In this document: piece after piece, positions 1 through 9,459 of the stretch | Layout: each line of letters opens with the position of its first letter | Position numbering within the stretch: position 1 is the first letter of the stretch | Source: Neobacillus sp. PS3-34 | GTDB taxonomy: Bacteria > Bacillota > Bacilli > Bacillales > Cytobacillaceae | Direction: 5' to 3' | NCBI RefSeq assembly: GCF_030915465.1 | Contig: NZ_CP133267.1 | Location: 1,116,001 to 1,180,000 of the forward strand | DNA length: 64,000 bases | Notes under the pieces: model-generated | The model's input: the letters and a program-made list of their open reading frames with translations, nothing else | The model's database searches: none | What the model was told of the DNA's origin: nothing | Program-made: the position numbers and the translations under genes

Positions 1-1275
1 CAAATCGACACCGGCAACATCAAGGCCAATTGCCTTAGCTGCTGTAATTGCCATCTCTTTAATACTAGGATGAACTTCATCAGTGACATCAATTGCCTGT
101 CCTCCTGTAGACAGATTAGCGTTGCCGACAACCTGAACCACCTGGCCTTGTTCAAGAATAGCGTCTAAATTTAAGTTCATTTTTTCCAGATAGCAGGAAA
201 CAATATTGTTTAATGGTATTTTTGTCATTGGTTTTTCATGGCCGTCACCGCGCAATGGATTTTTATTTTCTTCCTCAATCAACCTTTTGATCGAATCCTT
301 GCCATTGCCGATTACAAATGGAGGCATGCGCAGGCTGGCTGCCACTAAAGCCTCATTTACTACGACGAGACGGAAATCATTTCCTTCATAATATCTTTCA
401 ATAATAAAATCACTATATTGCTTGTCCAGGCAATGAATCACGTTGAAGAGTTCTTCCCTTGACTTGATATTTGTAATAACACCTTGCCCCTGGCGTCCAT
501 TTAAAGGTTTAATAACAAGCGGATAACCTAAGCGCTCAGCTGCCTGAAATATCTCTTCGGTGGAAGCAGCCACTTCTCCTTTTGGCACTGGTACTCCTGC
601 AGCAGACAGCAGATTTTTGGTTGCCTGCTTATCACAGGAGTTTTCTACTGCAAGATAAGATGTCTGACTCGTAATGGTCGCCTGGACGAATTTTTGCTTT
701 GAGCCAGTCCCAAGTCGGAGCATACTTTGTTCGCCCACTCTTTCAACAGGGATTTCTTTATCAAAGGCTGCTTTAAAAATAGCCTCTGTACTAGGACCAA
801 GTTTGTTTTCATAATAAAGCGATTCGATTTTATCTATATAAGGCTTTGCATCAATTTCTTCTTCGCCATTGAGAATCCTGTTTACAATTTCCATTGCAGC
901 TTCAAAGGAATAGAAGCCAGATTTCGGCTCTTTATAGTCATATGTAACAAAGTAAATACCCTTTTTATCGCTTGTAAGCGTTTTTCCGCGTCTGACTGGG
1001 ATTCCGGCAAGGTATTGAAGTTCAAGTGCCATGTGTTCTAAAATATGGCCCATCCACGTTCCTTCATTTAATCTCTCAACAAAGCCACCCTCATAACCTA
1101 GTGAACAGGTGTGTGAATGAAGGCTTGGAATCGCTTTTAAAAGTCTGTCGGTAAAATAGGGAATCAAGTTAGAGGGCTGGAATTCCAATTCTTCAAGATC
1201 CAGTTCAATCCACATGGTTGGCTTATAGCTGAAGTAGTTTGGCCCTTTCAAATATCTAACCCGTTTGATTTTCAT
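1..1275 (-). CDS. cphA: Cyanophycin synthetase, N-terminal 425 residues (runs off window start)
   Basis: The frame is open from an ATG at 1275 to the window edge, with GAGGA six bases upstream and starting just after the cphB stop. CphA polymerises Asp and Arg into the storage peptide cyanophycin using ATP. The visible part holds the N-terminal domain (about residues 1-200, with the WMGHILEH stretch) and the ATP-grasp domain, including ENSCDKQATKNLL, YPLVIKPLNGRQGQG and ERYYEGNDFRLVVV. The Mur-ligase-like C-terminal half lies outside the window. Gene order cphB-cphA with a 2-base gap suggests one transcript for synthesis and breakdown of the polymer. No frameshift is seen here, although several GGCC sites are present. 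Confidence 0.93.
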   Translation of the reverse strand, partial: MKIKRVRYLKGPNYFSYKPTMWIELDLEELEFQPSNLIPYFTDRLLKAIPSLHSHTCSLGYEGGFVERLNEGTWMGHILEHMALELQYLAGIPVRRGKTLTSDKKGIYFVTYDYKEPKSGFYSFEAAMEIVNRILNGEEEIDAKPYIDKIESLYYENKLGPSTEAIFKAAFDKEIPVERVGEQSMLRLGTGSKQKFVQATITSQTSYLAVENSCDKQATKNLLSAAGVPVPKGEVAASTEEIFQAAERLGYPLVIKPLNGRQGQGVITNIKSREELFNVIHCLDKQYSDFIIERYYEGNDFRLVVVNEALVAASLRMPPFVIGNGKDSIKRLIEEENKNPLRGDGHEKPMTKIPLNNIVSCYLEKMNLNLDAILEQGQVVQVVGNANLSTGGQAIDVTDEVHPSIKEMAITAAKAIGLDVAGVDL

Positions 1276-1277
1276 GT

Positions 1278-2081
1278 TCAATCCTCTTTTCTGATTAGTT
1301 TTCTGCTCTTTAAATCAAAATGGCAGCCGCTGGTTAGTGTATGAAGTTTAAAATTTGATACTGTTAATTCTTCGCTTCCCTCTTCGGTAGTCGTAACCTC
1401 CACATAACTGCTGTCTTTGCCATCAAGGATTAATACCTGATGCTCGCCAAGAACCTCAAATCGGTCACCATCTACCAGAATAGCTGTATTTTCATCAATG
1501 CCGATACCCATTAAATCCGGATTTCCTGCAATGGCACCGAGCAATCGATCAAAGCGGGCACGTTGGGAGAAATGCTGGTCAATTAGGAGAGTATGCATAA
1601 AGCCAAAGCCCTGGTCCATTTCTACCTGAAGGATTTCATCTTCATCTTTTGTCATCGCTGAAACGATCATATGCTTGCCCATAATTGAAGCACCTGCGCT
1701 TGTCCCGCTAAGCACCATGCCTTCGTGCCATTTTTGAAAAAATAATCTGTGAAGTTTTGTACCTGTTATCATTTTTGTTAGACGGCTTTGGTCACCGCCT
1801 GTTATAAAAAGAGCTGACAGGCTTTGAACATCTTCTAGGATGTTTTCATCCTCCGCTTTTTCTCTAGAATCAACATCTATCGTAATGGAATCCGCTGCCC
1901 CTAAGTTAGCAAATACTTCTTTATATTCATTGCCCACTTCCTCGGGTAATTGGGTTGCAGTTGTTAAAATACCTATCTTGCCGTTGTTTTGCTGAGCAAG
2001 CTCAACAAATTTTCTTAGTATTGTTACTCCTTGGTACTTTTCTTCAGCACCGCCAATTATGAGCAATTTCCCATTTTTCAT
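1278..2081 (-). CDS. cphB: Cyanophycinase
   Basis: A 267-residue S51-family serine exopeptidase that cuts cyanophycin into beta-Asp-Arg dipeptides. The N-terminus reads KLLIIGGAEEK, followed by LFITGGDQSRL and the nucleophile elbow LSGTSAGASIM, whose Ser is the catalytic residue; IGIDENTAI near the C-terminus is also typical. Two ATGs are possible; AAAGGTG lies only two bases from the first (2087) but eight from the second, so I take 2081. It is cytoplasmic (no signal peptide) and is followed directly by cphA. Length is normal for the family (about 270). Confidence 0.93.
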   Translation of the reverse strand: MKNGKLLIIGGAEEKYQGVTILRKFVELAQQNNGKIGILTTATQLPEEVGNEYKEVFANLGAADSITIDVDSREKAEDENILEDVQSLSALFITGGDQSRLTKMITGTKLHRLFFQKWHEGMVLSGTSAGASIMGKHMIVSAMTKDEDEILQVEMDQGFGFMHTLLIDQHFSQRARFDRLLGAIAGNPDLMGIGIDENTAILVDGDRFEVLGEHQVLILDGKDSSYVEVTTTEEGSEELTVSNFKLHTLTSGCHFDLKSRKLIRKED

Positions 2082-2270
2082 CGCCATGTCACCTTTTTTG
2101 TAAATTTTCTGTTATTTATATAACAGATTTCTTTTACCCCCGATGCCTTTGCGTAAAACCCATTTTTAGTAAAATTATTTCAAAAACTAAAAATAGTCAT
2201 AAGGACCTATCATCTTCTCCTGGTTTTTAGTACATCAAAAAGGGTATGTGTCATGTGAGGTGATGAAGAA

Positions 2271-2519
2271 ATGGAAAATGATAAAAAGAAACACAATTTG
2301 GAAAATCCGCAAAGCAATATGGACAATCCTGAACAATATCCGACCGAAAAGGAAAGTTTGTTTGACAAATTTGAAAGTGAAAGAAATGTTGATCCGATTC
2401 CACTAGAGGATTTAAAAGAGGAAAAGCAAGAAGAAAAAGCAAACCATCATACGAAAGACACCTCCTCAAGTGAAAAAAAATATAAAACTGGATTTGGAGA
2501 TAATGTTAATCATGATTAA
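2271..2519 (+). CDS. Small acidic hydrophilic protein, unknown function
   Basis: An 82-residue ORF with a good ribosome binding site (GAGGTGATGAAGAA before ATG) and its own terminator at 2531-2571. The product has no hydrophobic segment, is rich in Glu, Lys, Asp and Asn and looks largely disordered (repeated NPQ/NPE near the N-terminus, a Ser-rich patch, and GFGDNVNHD at the end). It is divergent from cphB. I do not recognise the family. Low complexity and charge resemble small spore or stress proteins of Bacillus, but that is only a resemblance. Confidence 0.6.
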   Translation: MENDKKKHNLENPQSNMDNPEQYPTEKESLFDKFESERNVDPIPLEDLKEEKQEEKANHHTKDTSSSEKKYKTGFGDNVNHD

Positions 2520-2530
2520 GCAATGTAATT

Positions 2531-2571
2531 AAAAAGGAGAAATGCCTTTAGTAAAGGCTTTTCTCCTTTTT
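2531..2571. terminator. Bidirectional intrinsic terminator
   Basis: Inverted repeat with arms AAAAAGGAGAAA-GCCTTT and AAAGGC-TTTCTCCTTTTT around a short loop. It sits between the + ORF ending at 2519 and the germination C-subunit gene ending at 2579, with a T tract on + and an A tract opposite, so it can serve both converging transcripts. Confidence 0.8.
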
Positions 2572-2578
2572 AACATGG

Positions 2579-3775
2579 TCATTTTTTTAAATCTGTAAGA
2601 AAGCTTTTTGTCCGGATTCCCGTCCTTCTCAGCCTTACCACCACTTTCACATCTACCTGAGAATTTGAAAAATATTCATCCCAATGATTTTCAATTGCTT
2701 TATAATTTTTGTAATCTTGTCTGCGAACGAATTCTCCGAACCCAAAAATATCCAATTTATAATCACGCTGAACTTTTTTTATCGTATAGCTTAAATTTTT
2801 TTCAATTTGTCTTGCGACTCTATGTTCATATTCTTTATAAACCTTTATTTTACTAAAGTCTGCAGGACACTGGGTACCATCCAGAAAGGCTTCTGCCATA
2901 ACATTTAAGGAAATTTTCGCACTGCCATTATTGATTTTCCCATCTACTCTTGTTTTTGTATTATAAATTTTCGCATCAAAATAGAGACCTTTTTTGCATG
3001 GCACCGTGAGAGAAGTCCTCTTTAATTTATCCTCTATCCATAAATAATTCCTTGTGTCATTTAAACTTATGTACCCTTTAAGCTTTAGGGCATCAAAAAT
3101 AGCAAGTGAGTCAAGTGTCACGATGGCATCAGGTGTTACCTTCTTCATGTTTTCAGCACTTTGCCCCTTTTCAGGATCTCCATCAATGGATACTGCTGCA
3201 ATAACCGGCTGCCTGCCAGTAGAAGTTAAAGCCTCAATCAAATCATTTAGCCGTACGTTGGGATCTCCTCCCCACATTTTTACCATGGATTGAATCTGAG
3301 TATGCAATTTTAGGGGAGACGACTTCTGAAATTGATAGGTAACCTTAAGGATATCTGAAGCCTTAACCCCTCTTGCCACAAGGATATTAAAATCATCCCG
3401 TATCTCTCTGTCCCTTTCAAGGTAGTCAATAAATTCCAGCATTCCGTCTTCGGCCACTTTTTCTCCAATGATGAGCGTTTTCATATGAGAATAAATTAAG
3501 TCCCTTGACATTGCTACGTTCATTTTTTGTGAAAGTTCCTCTACCGAATTTCCTTCTAAACCATACACAATAGAAGGAGCAAATCCACTGGCCGTCCGGT
3601 TATTCAGTTCCTGGGCATTTATTCCTTCAACATTAAGTAAATATTTTCCGTTTTCACCTTTATCTATGGCCATTCCGGTAACAACAGTTATTTGGGATAA
3701 TTCTCGTTGATCCCAGCATCCAGCAAGTATAGATGGAGCAAATAGCAACAAATAAAAGATAAATTTCTTCATCAC
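2579..3775 (-). CDS. Ger(x)C-family spore germination lipoprotein (receptor C subunit)
   Basis: 398 residues. A lipoprotein signal peptide with lipobox LAGC (Cys about residue 20) is followed by WDQRELSQITVVTGMAIDKG, the GerAC-family signature. These proteins are anchored on the outer face of the spore inner membrane and complete an A/B/C germinant receptor. The ORF begins GTG-ATG; AAAGGAG lies upstream so either codon can start (3775 or 3772). It is the last gene of a four-gene operon, 12 bases after the A subunit. The specific germinant cannot be read from sequence. Confidence 0.93.
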   Translation of the reverse strand: MMKKFIFYLLLFAPSILAGCWDQRELSQITVVTGMAIDKGENGKYLLNVEGINAQELNNRTASGFAPSIVYGLEGNSVEELSQKMNVAMSRDLIYSHMKTLIIGEKVAEDGMLEFIDYLERDREIRDDFNILVARGVKASDILKVTYQFQKSSPLKLHTQIQSMVKMWGGDPNVRLNDLIEALTSTGRQPVIAAVSIDGDPEKGQSAENMKKVTPDAIVTLDSLAIFDALKLKGYISLNDTRNYLWIEDKLKRTSLTVPCKKGLYFDAKIYNTKTRVDGKINNGSAKISLNVMAEAFLDGTQCPADFSKIKVYKEYEHRVARQIEKNLSYTIKKVQRDYKLDIFGFGEFVRRQDYKNYKAIENHWDEYFSNSQVDVKVVVRLRRTGIRTKSFLTDLKK

Positions 3776-3787
3776 CCTATTCTCCTT

Positions 3788-5356
3788 TCATCGGCGGAGG
3801 AGAAGGCTCACTGTCCGGCGAAGCTTTATTTCGGATTCCGCCCTTAAATATTTAGGGCGATTTTTCATTGCCCAGAATGGAAAGCGCACAAATACGTCCT
3901 TTTGATCTCCTAAAATAAATGGAGCAACAGGGGACAGGTAAGGCACACCAAACGAACGAAGGGAACATAAATGGGCAACCATAAAAATAAGCACAATCAG
4001 TACCCCATATAATCCTAAAACAGAGGCTGCGAGAATCAGTAAAAAGCGCAGGAGTCTTGAAGCAGCTGCAAAACTATAGGTAGGAGAAACAAAGTTGGCA
4101 ATGGCCGTGATCGCAACAATAATAATCATAATATTAGAGATAATTCCTGCCTCTGCAGCGGCCTGTCCGATTACGAGTGCTCCAACGATAGAAACCATTT
4201 GCCCTACTGCTTTCGGCATCCTTACACCCGCTTCACGCAAAATTTCAAACGTAATCTCCATCAGCAGAACTTCTACTACTGCGGGGAATGGAACACCCTC
4301 CCGTTGAGCAATGATGCTCAATAGTAAGGTAGTCGGAAGCAATTCATGGTGGAAGGTTAATATGCCTACGTAGACTGAAGGTGTGATGAGTGCAATCATA
4401 AACGATAGATAGCGGATGAACCTAAGGAATGTCCCCAAAAAGAACGGCTGATAATAGTCCTCCGAGATTTCAAAGAAATTAACAAAGACTGCTGGCACAA
4501 GCAATGAGAAAGGGCTTCCGTCCACCATAATTACAATCTTCCCATCCATTAAATTGCTTGCAACAGTGTCAGGCCGCTCCGTATTCAAAGCTAAAGGAAA
4601 TAGGGTAAACGTTTTATCTGAAATAAGCTCCTCAATATTACCCGACTCGAAAACGGCACTCACATTTATTTTCTCCAGCCTGTTTCTTACCTCCTGAATG
4701 ATTGCCTCATTGGCAATGCCGTGCACATACCCCATATAAACAGAGGTTCGCGTATCCGTTCCAATAATAAACCGTTCAAACCGAAGTTTTGGATTTTTGA
4801 TTCTTCTCCTTATTAAACTTATATTGGTTAATACTGACTCGATAAAGCCATCTTTTGGACCTCTGATAACAGTTTGCGTGCTTGGTTCCGTTATCGACCG
4901 CTTTTCATTATTCCCCATATTGACGGAGATGGAATGATCAAAGCCGCTTATCGCAACAACAACAGCTCCATCAATCATTGCCAAAATCATTTCATCCAGC
5001 GAGGAGTGGATCTGGCAGCCGGATCCTCCGAATGCTTCCTTGCAAAAATGGTCTAAATCTTCGATAGAATCCATCCATATTTTTTCTTCTCCTGCTCTAG
5101 AAAAGAACTGGGATGTAGTTACAATCATCGTTTTTGAATCGATCATGCTTTCCAGATAAAAAATGATTCCCTCTCTGTTTCTCACTTTTCCTTCCACAAC
5201 CTTGAAGTCCGAAGAATTACCAAACGACTGAATCATTGATTGCCTCAGATCTTTTAAATCAAGCCTTTTTTCTTTCTCCTTTTCTTCAATTCCATAATTA
5301 TTACTCCCTAGCTTTTTAAGAACCCTGCTTTTTCTCATTCTGTTGATTGGAGCCAT
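3788..5356 (-). CDS. GerA-family spore germination protein (receptor A subunit)
   Basis: 522 residues. The N-terminal soluble half (about 1-290) is followed by a membrane half with about five segments and the family motifs FRFIRYLSFMIALITPSVYVG, REGVPFPAVVEVLLME, REAGVRMPKAVGQ and PTYSFAAASRLLRF (shown here in part). The A subunit carries the channel-like domain of the receptor. The start overlaps the 3' end of the B-subunit gene by about 40 bases, so translation is probably coupled. No frameshift. Confidence 0.93.
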   Translation of the reverse strand: MAPINRMRKSRVLKKLGSNNYGIEEKEKEKRLDLKDLRQSMIQSFGNSSDFKVVEGKVRNREGIIFYLESMIDSKTMIVTTSQFFSRAGEEKIWMDSIEDLDHFCKEAFGGSGCQIHSSLDEMILAMIDGAVVVAISGFDHSISVNMGNNEKRSITEPSTQTVIRGPKDGFIESVLTNISLIRRRIKNPKLRFERFIIGTDTRTSVYMGYVHGIANEAIIQEVRNRLEKINVSAVFESGNIEELISDKTFTLFPLALNTERPDTVASNLMDGKIVIMVDGSPFSLLVPAVFVNFFEISEDYYQPFFLGTFLRFIRYLSFMIALITPSVYVGILTFHHELLPTTLLLSIIAQREGVPFPAVVEVLLMEITFEILREAGVRMPKAVGQMVSIVGALVIGQAAAEAGIISNIMIIIVAITAIANFVSPTYSFAAASRLLRFLLILAASVLGLYGVLIVLIFMVAHLCSLRSFGVPYLSPVAPFILGDQKDVFVRFPFWAMKNRPKYLRAESEIKLRRTVSLLLRR

Positions 5357-6466
5357 GCTTCCACCCCGTTTGTTTATTCTTGTTTTTCCTCTGTTTCCAA
5401 ATCAAAATAATGAGCAGGATAAATGGAACCGCAAATTGAAGCGGAAGATGCAAATAATAAGGAACCAATTTAAGACCCTCCTGCAAATGGTCTGCAAAGT
5501 TCACAGATATTACGATGGAAAAAAAAGAAACAAGCATTGCAGAAGGCATCGCAAAATAGCGAAAAGGAAGCCGAAAAACATATTCCATCCCTTTTAAAGA
5601 ACCGAATAAAAAGACTGATCCCTTAACCAAAATACCCAGCATCATGATGAAAACAACGATGGCGTCAATACGTTCAATAAAATTCCCTATCGAAACCTCC
5701 CGCGCAACACTTAAAAGCGGGAAATTGGCTCTCTGCAAACCATCCACTCCAAGCGTTGCAATCATAAGAAAGGATGAAAATATTAGAAGAAAGGAAGCAA
5801 TCCCTACTCCTAACAACGATACAAAAGGAACTTTCTCAGAATTTGTCACGTTACATAGAATGACAGTGAACACAATCAATTCACCAAACGGAAATACGAT
5901 TAATCCTGGAAAAACCGTTTTAATCACAGGTTTGATTCCTTCTGCTAAAACAGGCTTGATTTGGTAGAGGTCAATATTTCCGCTTGCAATTAAAAAGATG
6001 GTTAATAAAAATAAAAAGCCAAAAAGATAGGGTGTAAATATCTCGGAAGTGCGGCCAGCACTTCTATACCAAGATACAATATATAGCCGATTACCATAGT
6101 GATTGATAACGATATCAGCTCGATTGGTGTATTTGGCATGATTGCTGAAGCCATAAGTTCTCCAAAATCCCTGATAATTCTGCTGGATGTGTATAAAAAA
6201 TAGGTTATGTATATAAACGAAAGTAAAATAGAAAGCTTTCTTCCAATACAAAATTCCATGATTTCAAATAAATTTTTACCTGGAAGCCTGGACATGAAAA
6301 ACAAGTAAAAAAACAGGATACCCACTCCGCAAACAGAACCAGCCGAAATTGCAATCCATGCATCATTTTTTGCTTCAGTGCCAACCCCAATTACAATGGC
6401 ACTTCCCAGCAGGAAGTTGACAAGCAATGCCAAAAGCTGAGTCAATGATAAATTTTCCTTTAGCAT
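5316..6466 (-). CDS. GerB-family germinant receptor B subunit, split by a one-base frameshift
   Basis: An amino-acid-permease-like membrane protein of about 383 residues with about ten membrane segments; the B subunit binds the germinant in characterised receptors. The N-terminal part (start 6466, LSLTQLLALLVNFLLGSAI) runs to the sequence GIEVLA, then must shift frame at 6053-6056 to continue as RTSEIFTPYLFGFLF, which matches the family (LARTAEIF). The site reads GGCCGC on the coding strand, where GCCCGC would restore the frame. I treat it as one gene with a consensus error. If the break is real the receptor would be dead. Confidence 0.88.
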
Positions 6467-6711
6467 TAAGCTTGATTCCCCTTTTCCTGCCTGCTTTTTT
6501 TCTTTTTCAAATACAATCGAATATCAGCAACCATGCTGAAAGAGAGCCCAATCACTGCCCCGATAAGGACAATCAAACGTCCTACTGCAATTTCTGTATA
6601 AAGCAAATTTTTAAGTGCTTCCCAAATGGAATATTCAAACAGCCGCATATCGAAAAATGCGGTTAACATTATTAATAAAACAAATGTGAAAAAATAGCAT
6701 AAAGTTACCAT
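6466..6711 (-). CDS. Small two-helix membrane protein heading the Ger operon
   Basis: 81 residues with two hydrophobic segments (about 3-18 and 38-62) and a Lys-rich tail (LKKKKSRQEK). AAGGTGA precedes the ATG. Its stop touches the start of the B subunit, so the two are probably co-translated. Small membrane proteins accompany some Ger operons and D-type accessory proteins can modulate receptors, but I do not recognise this family and do not claim it is GerD or a known D subunit. Confidence 0.65.
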   Translation of the reverse strand: MVTLCYFFTFVLLIMLTAFFDMRLFEYSIWEALKNLLYTEIAVGRLIVLIGAVIGLSFSMVADIRLYLKKKKSRQEKGNQA

Positions 6712-6871
6712 GTGTTCACCTTGTATCTTTAAGTTAGAAACCTTGTTTTTCTCTTCCTATCTTTCCAAACTTTTCCCTGTATTATCCGCCTAATGATAAG
6801 CAGAATGAACATGAAGAATCGGCCCTTCCATTAATTCCTTCGAAATGTTCTGGATTTCCACCTAAAAAAAC

Positions 6872-6895
6872 GAACCCGCCATGTATGGCGGGTTC
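6872..6895 (-). terminator. Intrinsic terminator after the GNAT gene
   Basis: Arms GAACCCGCC and GGCGGGTTC around a six-base loop, followed on the minus strand by G and seven T. It lies 20 bases after the stop of the gene at 6915-7793. Confidence 0.85.
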
Positions 6896-6914
6896 TGTAT
6901 ATTTTCCATATAAT

Positions 6915-7793
6915 CTATGCTTGAGAGGTAATGGGATGTTTAAAATACTCTGGCAAGACGACCTCTCTGCCTGAACGGACGAATAGTGTATTGCTGCTCT
7001 TGAATATATCCATTTGCAGGGTGCTACCTGATTCCGGTGTAAAATGGAAAATGATCTTCTCCGTTTCCTGTCCAGCAATTTTTTGAACTATACACTCTAT
7101 GTTTATTTCTTCTCCGCTTATCAGATCGTAAAGATGTACTTCATTTCCGATAGTTTGATAGATGGCAATAACTTCTTCGGATTCAATATAGTATATATCC
7201 TTGCTAAAAACATATTGGCAGTAAAACATTAAAAGCTCCTGAGTATTACTTGCTGCAAAACGATTTGATAGAGGGACTCTTTTAGAAGCGAATTGATAGA
7301 TGAAATTTAAATCATTTAGGTTTTTTCCATCCAACCTTATTATTTTATTTACACTTTCGGAATCCTTTTGAATGCTCATTGAGAAAAGATGCTCATTCAC
7401 TATTTTAAAACCAAATTTCGGATAAAAATCCAGTACAGTCTGATTCGCAAACAAATACATCAGGTCATACTTATTTTCATAGTCCTCCAGCACCTTTTCA
7501 ATCAATTTTCTGGATAATCCCCTGCCGCGGAAGTCAGGATGCGTCATTACCGTACCGATTTGCAGAGCCGTTATTTTTTCAGTATTAATGAGTAATTCAA
7601 TCCTATTCACTGAAACATTTGCAACAATCTTTTTGCCATCTAAAAAGGAATAAGGTTTATATTTTTCAGTCCAATATCCCTTTTGATACCACTCTTCAAA
7701 CTGGATGCCAAATACACTTTCCGCTAGGTCATTAAAGCTTTTCCTTAAAACCGTATCGTCTTGATAGCCTTTAATTAATGTTAGAGTCTCCAA
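6915..7793 (-). CDS. GNAT-family N-acetyltransferase, two-domain
   Basis: 292 residues with a TTG start preceded by GAGGAGG seven bases away. The N-terminal half is a GNAT fold: MTHPDFRGRGLSRKLIEKVL is the acetyl-CoA binding motif A (R-G-x-G-L) and YPKFGFKIVNE is motif B. The C-terminal 120 residues are a second domain of the kind found in larger Bacillus GNAT proteins. Substrate unknown. It is monocistronic, bracketed by terminators. Confidence 0.85.
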   Translation of the reverse strand: METLTLIKGYQDDTVLRKSFNDLAESVFGIQFEEWYQKGYWTEKYKPYSFLDGKKIVANVSVNRIELLINTEKITALQIGTVMTHPDFRGRGLSRKLIEKVLEDYENKYDLMYLFANQTVLDFYPKFGFKIVNEHLFSMSIQKDSESVNKIIRLDGKNLNDLNFIYQFASKRVPLSNRFAASNTQELLMFYCQYVFSKDIYYIESEEVIAIYQTIGNEVHLYDLISGEEINIECIVQKIAGQETEKIIFHFTPESGSTLQMDIFKSSNTLFVRSGREVVLPEYFKHPITSQA

Positions 7794-7830
7794 TGTTAAT
7801 CCTCCTCATTTCCCCTTATTTCTCCTGCCA

Positions 7831-7861
7831 AAAAAACCTGCATCAGTTATATAGCAGGCTT
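7831..7861 (-). terminator. Terminator of the sigma-54 activator gene
   Basis: Minus-strand arms AAGCCTGC and GCAGGTTT with seven T following; it lies directly after the stop at 7868. The stem is short, so strength is uncertain. Confidence 0.65.
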
Positions 7862-7867
7862 AAGAAT

Positions 7868-9289
7868 CTATTGAATCTCATAGGTTTTGCATTTTTCATA
7901 AAAACTGGTTTTACTGATTTGAAGCATTTTTGCAGCAAGCTGCTTATTTCCTCCTGCAGTATTAATGGCATGGAGAATCGATCGCTTTTCAGCTATTGCA
8001 ATCGTTTCCTTTAGCGGCAGAAGTGGCTTGTCTACACTGCCTTCTGTAAAATTCCATGTAGTCCCCTTCTTCTCGACGGCATCTAGATGGATGTACTGAT
8101 CACGTAGATATAGAGGCAAGTGGCTAAGATCAATATTTTTTCCATCAAGGACATTAATTGCCCGCTCCAGTACATTTTCCAATTCGCGGATATTTCCTGG
8201 CCATGAATGAAGCTCTAGACTCTCAATCGCTTCATCAGTTAATTGAAGTCCCTGACGATGAAACTTTTGTTCCAGCTTTTTTAACAAATTGGCTGCGATT
8301 AAGCTGATATCTTCCTTTCTCATTCTAAGCGGCGGAATTTCTATTTTGATAACGTTTAAGCGGTAGTATAAGTCTTTGCGAAACGTTCCATCCTCCACCA
8401 TTTTCTCAAGGTTTCGATGGGTTGCGGCAATCACCCTTACATCAACAGCATAAGATCTTTGCCCTCCTATCCGCTGGATTTCTTTTTCCTGAAGTACTCT
8501 CAGAAGTTTGCTTTGCATAGAAAGCGGCATGTCGCCTATTTCATCCAGAAAAATCGTGCCGTAATTCGCAACCTGGAATTGCCCTTTTTTCCCGCCTTTT
8601 TTGGCACCTGTAAAAGCTCCATCTTCATAGCCAAACAGTTCCGATTCCAATAAATGCTCAGGAATGGAAGCACAATTGATAGGGACGAATGGAAAGGATG
8701 CACGTGTACTATTATTGTGAATCGCGTGGGCAAAAAGCTCCTTGCCGGTTCCGGATTCTCCTAATAACAATACTGCAGATTGACTTGCAGAAATTCTTTC
8801 GGCAAGTTTTTTCGATGTATTAAATGCAGGACTGCTTCCAATCAGGTCATTAAAGCTATACTTGCTTTTGAGTTCTTTTTCATATTTCGTTTTGAAAAAT
8901 TTTAGTTCTTCAAGGAGTGGCTGGATTTTTCTTTTATAATCCCACCATTCTTCAGGATTGAGGAACATCACTGTCCCTAGTGCACCTACCAATTCTCCTT
9001 CAACAATGAGCGGAAATCGGTTGGCAAGCATTTCGCTTCCATTGATGGGATGGACTGCGGCCAGCTCTGCCTGCCCTGTTTTTGCCACAATATGCATCCG
9101 GGTATTTTCGATTACTTCCTGAACATTTCGTCCTGTCGCAAAATCAACGGTCGTTCCCAGGAAGTCACAATAAGCCGTACTAATATATCGAATCACTCCA
9201 TCACGGTCGACCACAACAATCCGTTCTGCCGAGAGATTAATGATTTCTTCTATCCATTTGTAAGGTATATGATCAATACCAAGGTTCAT
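7868..9289 (-). CDS. Sigma-54-dependent transcriptional activator (PAS, AAA+, Fis-type HTH)
   Basis: About 473 residues. An N-terminal PAS sensor (about 10-115, [15 protein letters not shown]) precedes the AAA+ domain with Walker A GESGTGKE, the sigma-54 contact loop GAFTGA (followed by an unusual Lys/Gly run KKGGKKG) and the Walker [11 protein letters not shown] Fis-type HTH closes the protein ([21 protein letters not shown]). Start chosen at 9289: AAAGGTG is eight bases upstream of that ATG but only two from the earlier ATG. It lies downstream of the 3-hydroxybutyrate genes on the same strand, and the -24/-12 promoter and palindromes at 11843-12022 are its likely target. Ligand unknown. Confidence 0.93.
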   Translation of the reverse strand: MNLGIDHIPYKWIEEIINLSAERIVVVDRDGVIRYISTAYCDFLGTTVDFATGRNVQEVIENTRMHIVAKTGQAELAAVHPINGSEMLANRFPLIVEGELVGALGTVMFLNPEEWWDYKRKIQPLLEELKFFKTKYEKELKSKYSFNDLIGSSPAFNTSKKLAERISASQSAVLLLGESGTGKELFAHAIHNNSTRASFPFVPINCASIPEHLLESELFGYEDGAFTGAKKGGKKGQFQVANYGTIFLDEIGDMPLSMQSKLLRVLQEKEIQRIGGQRSYAVDVRVIAATHRNLEKMVEDGTFRKDLYYRLNVIKIEIPPLRMRKEDISLIAANLLKKLEQKFHRQGLQLTDEAIESLELHSWPGNIRELENVLERAINVLDGKNIDLSHLPLYLRDQYIHLDAVEKKGTTWNFTEGSVDKPLLPLKETIAIAEKRSILHAINTAGGNKQLAAKMLQISKTSFYEKCKTYEIQ

Positions 9290-9383
9290 CGCCATTTCAC
9301 CTTTGTCCTTTATATTAGTCTTATTATAGCAAAAGGCGGCAAAACACAACTTGAAAAATGGGAAATTTCTAAAATTTCATACG

Positions 9384-9422
9384 AAAGACCCCCATTAGAT
9401 CTTACTCCAAACAGGGGTCTTT
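9384..9422. terminator. Hairpin between the dehydrogenase and its activator
   Basis: Arms AAAGACCCC and GGGGTCTTT separated by about 20 bases. The better T run is on the + strand, while both flanking genes are on the minus strand, so it may only partly end the dehydrogenase transcript, allowing some read-through into the activator gene. Confidence 0.5.
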
Positions 9423-9459
9423 TTCCTTGAAAATTAATCGTGCGAATTGAAGAATTGGT

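Noticed and set aside
6782..7078. 98-residue minus ORF overlapping the GNAT gene
   Set aside because: Out-of-frame shadow that also runs through the GNAT terminator.
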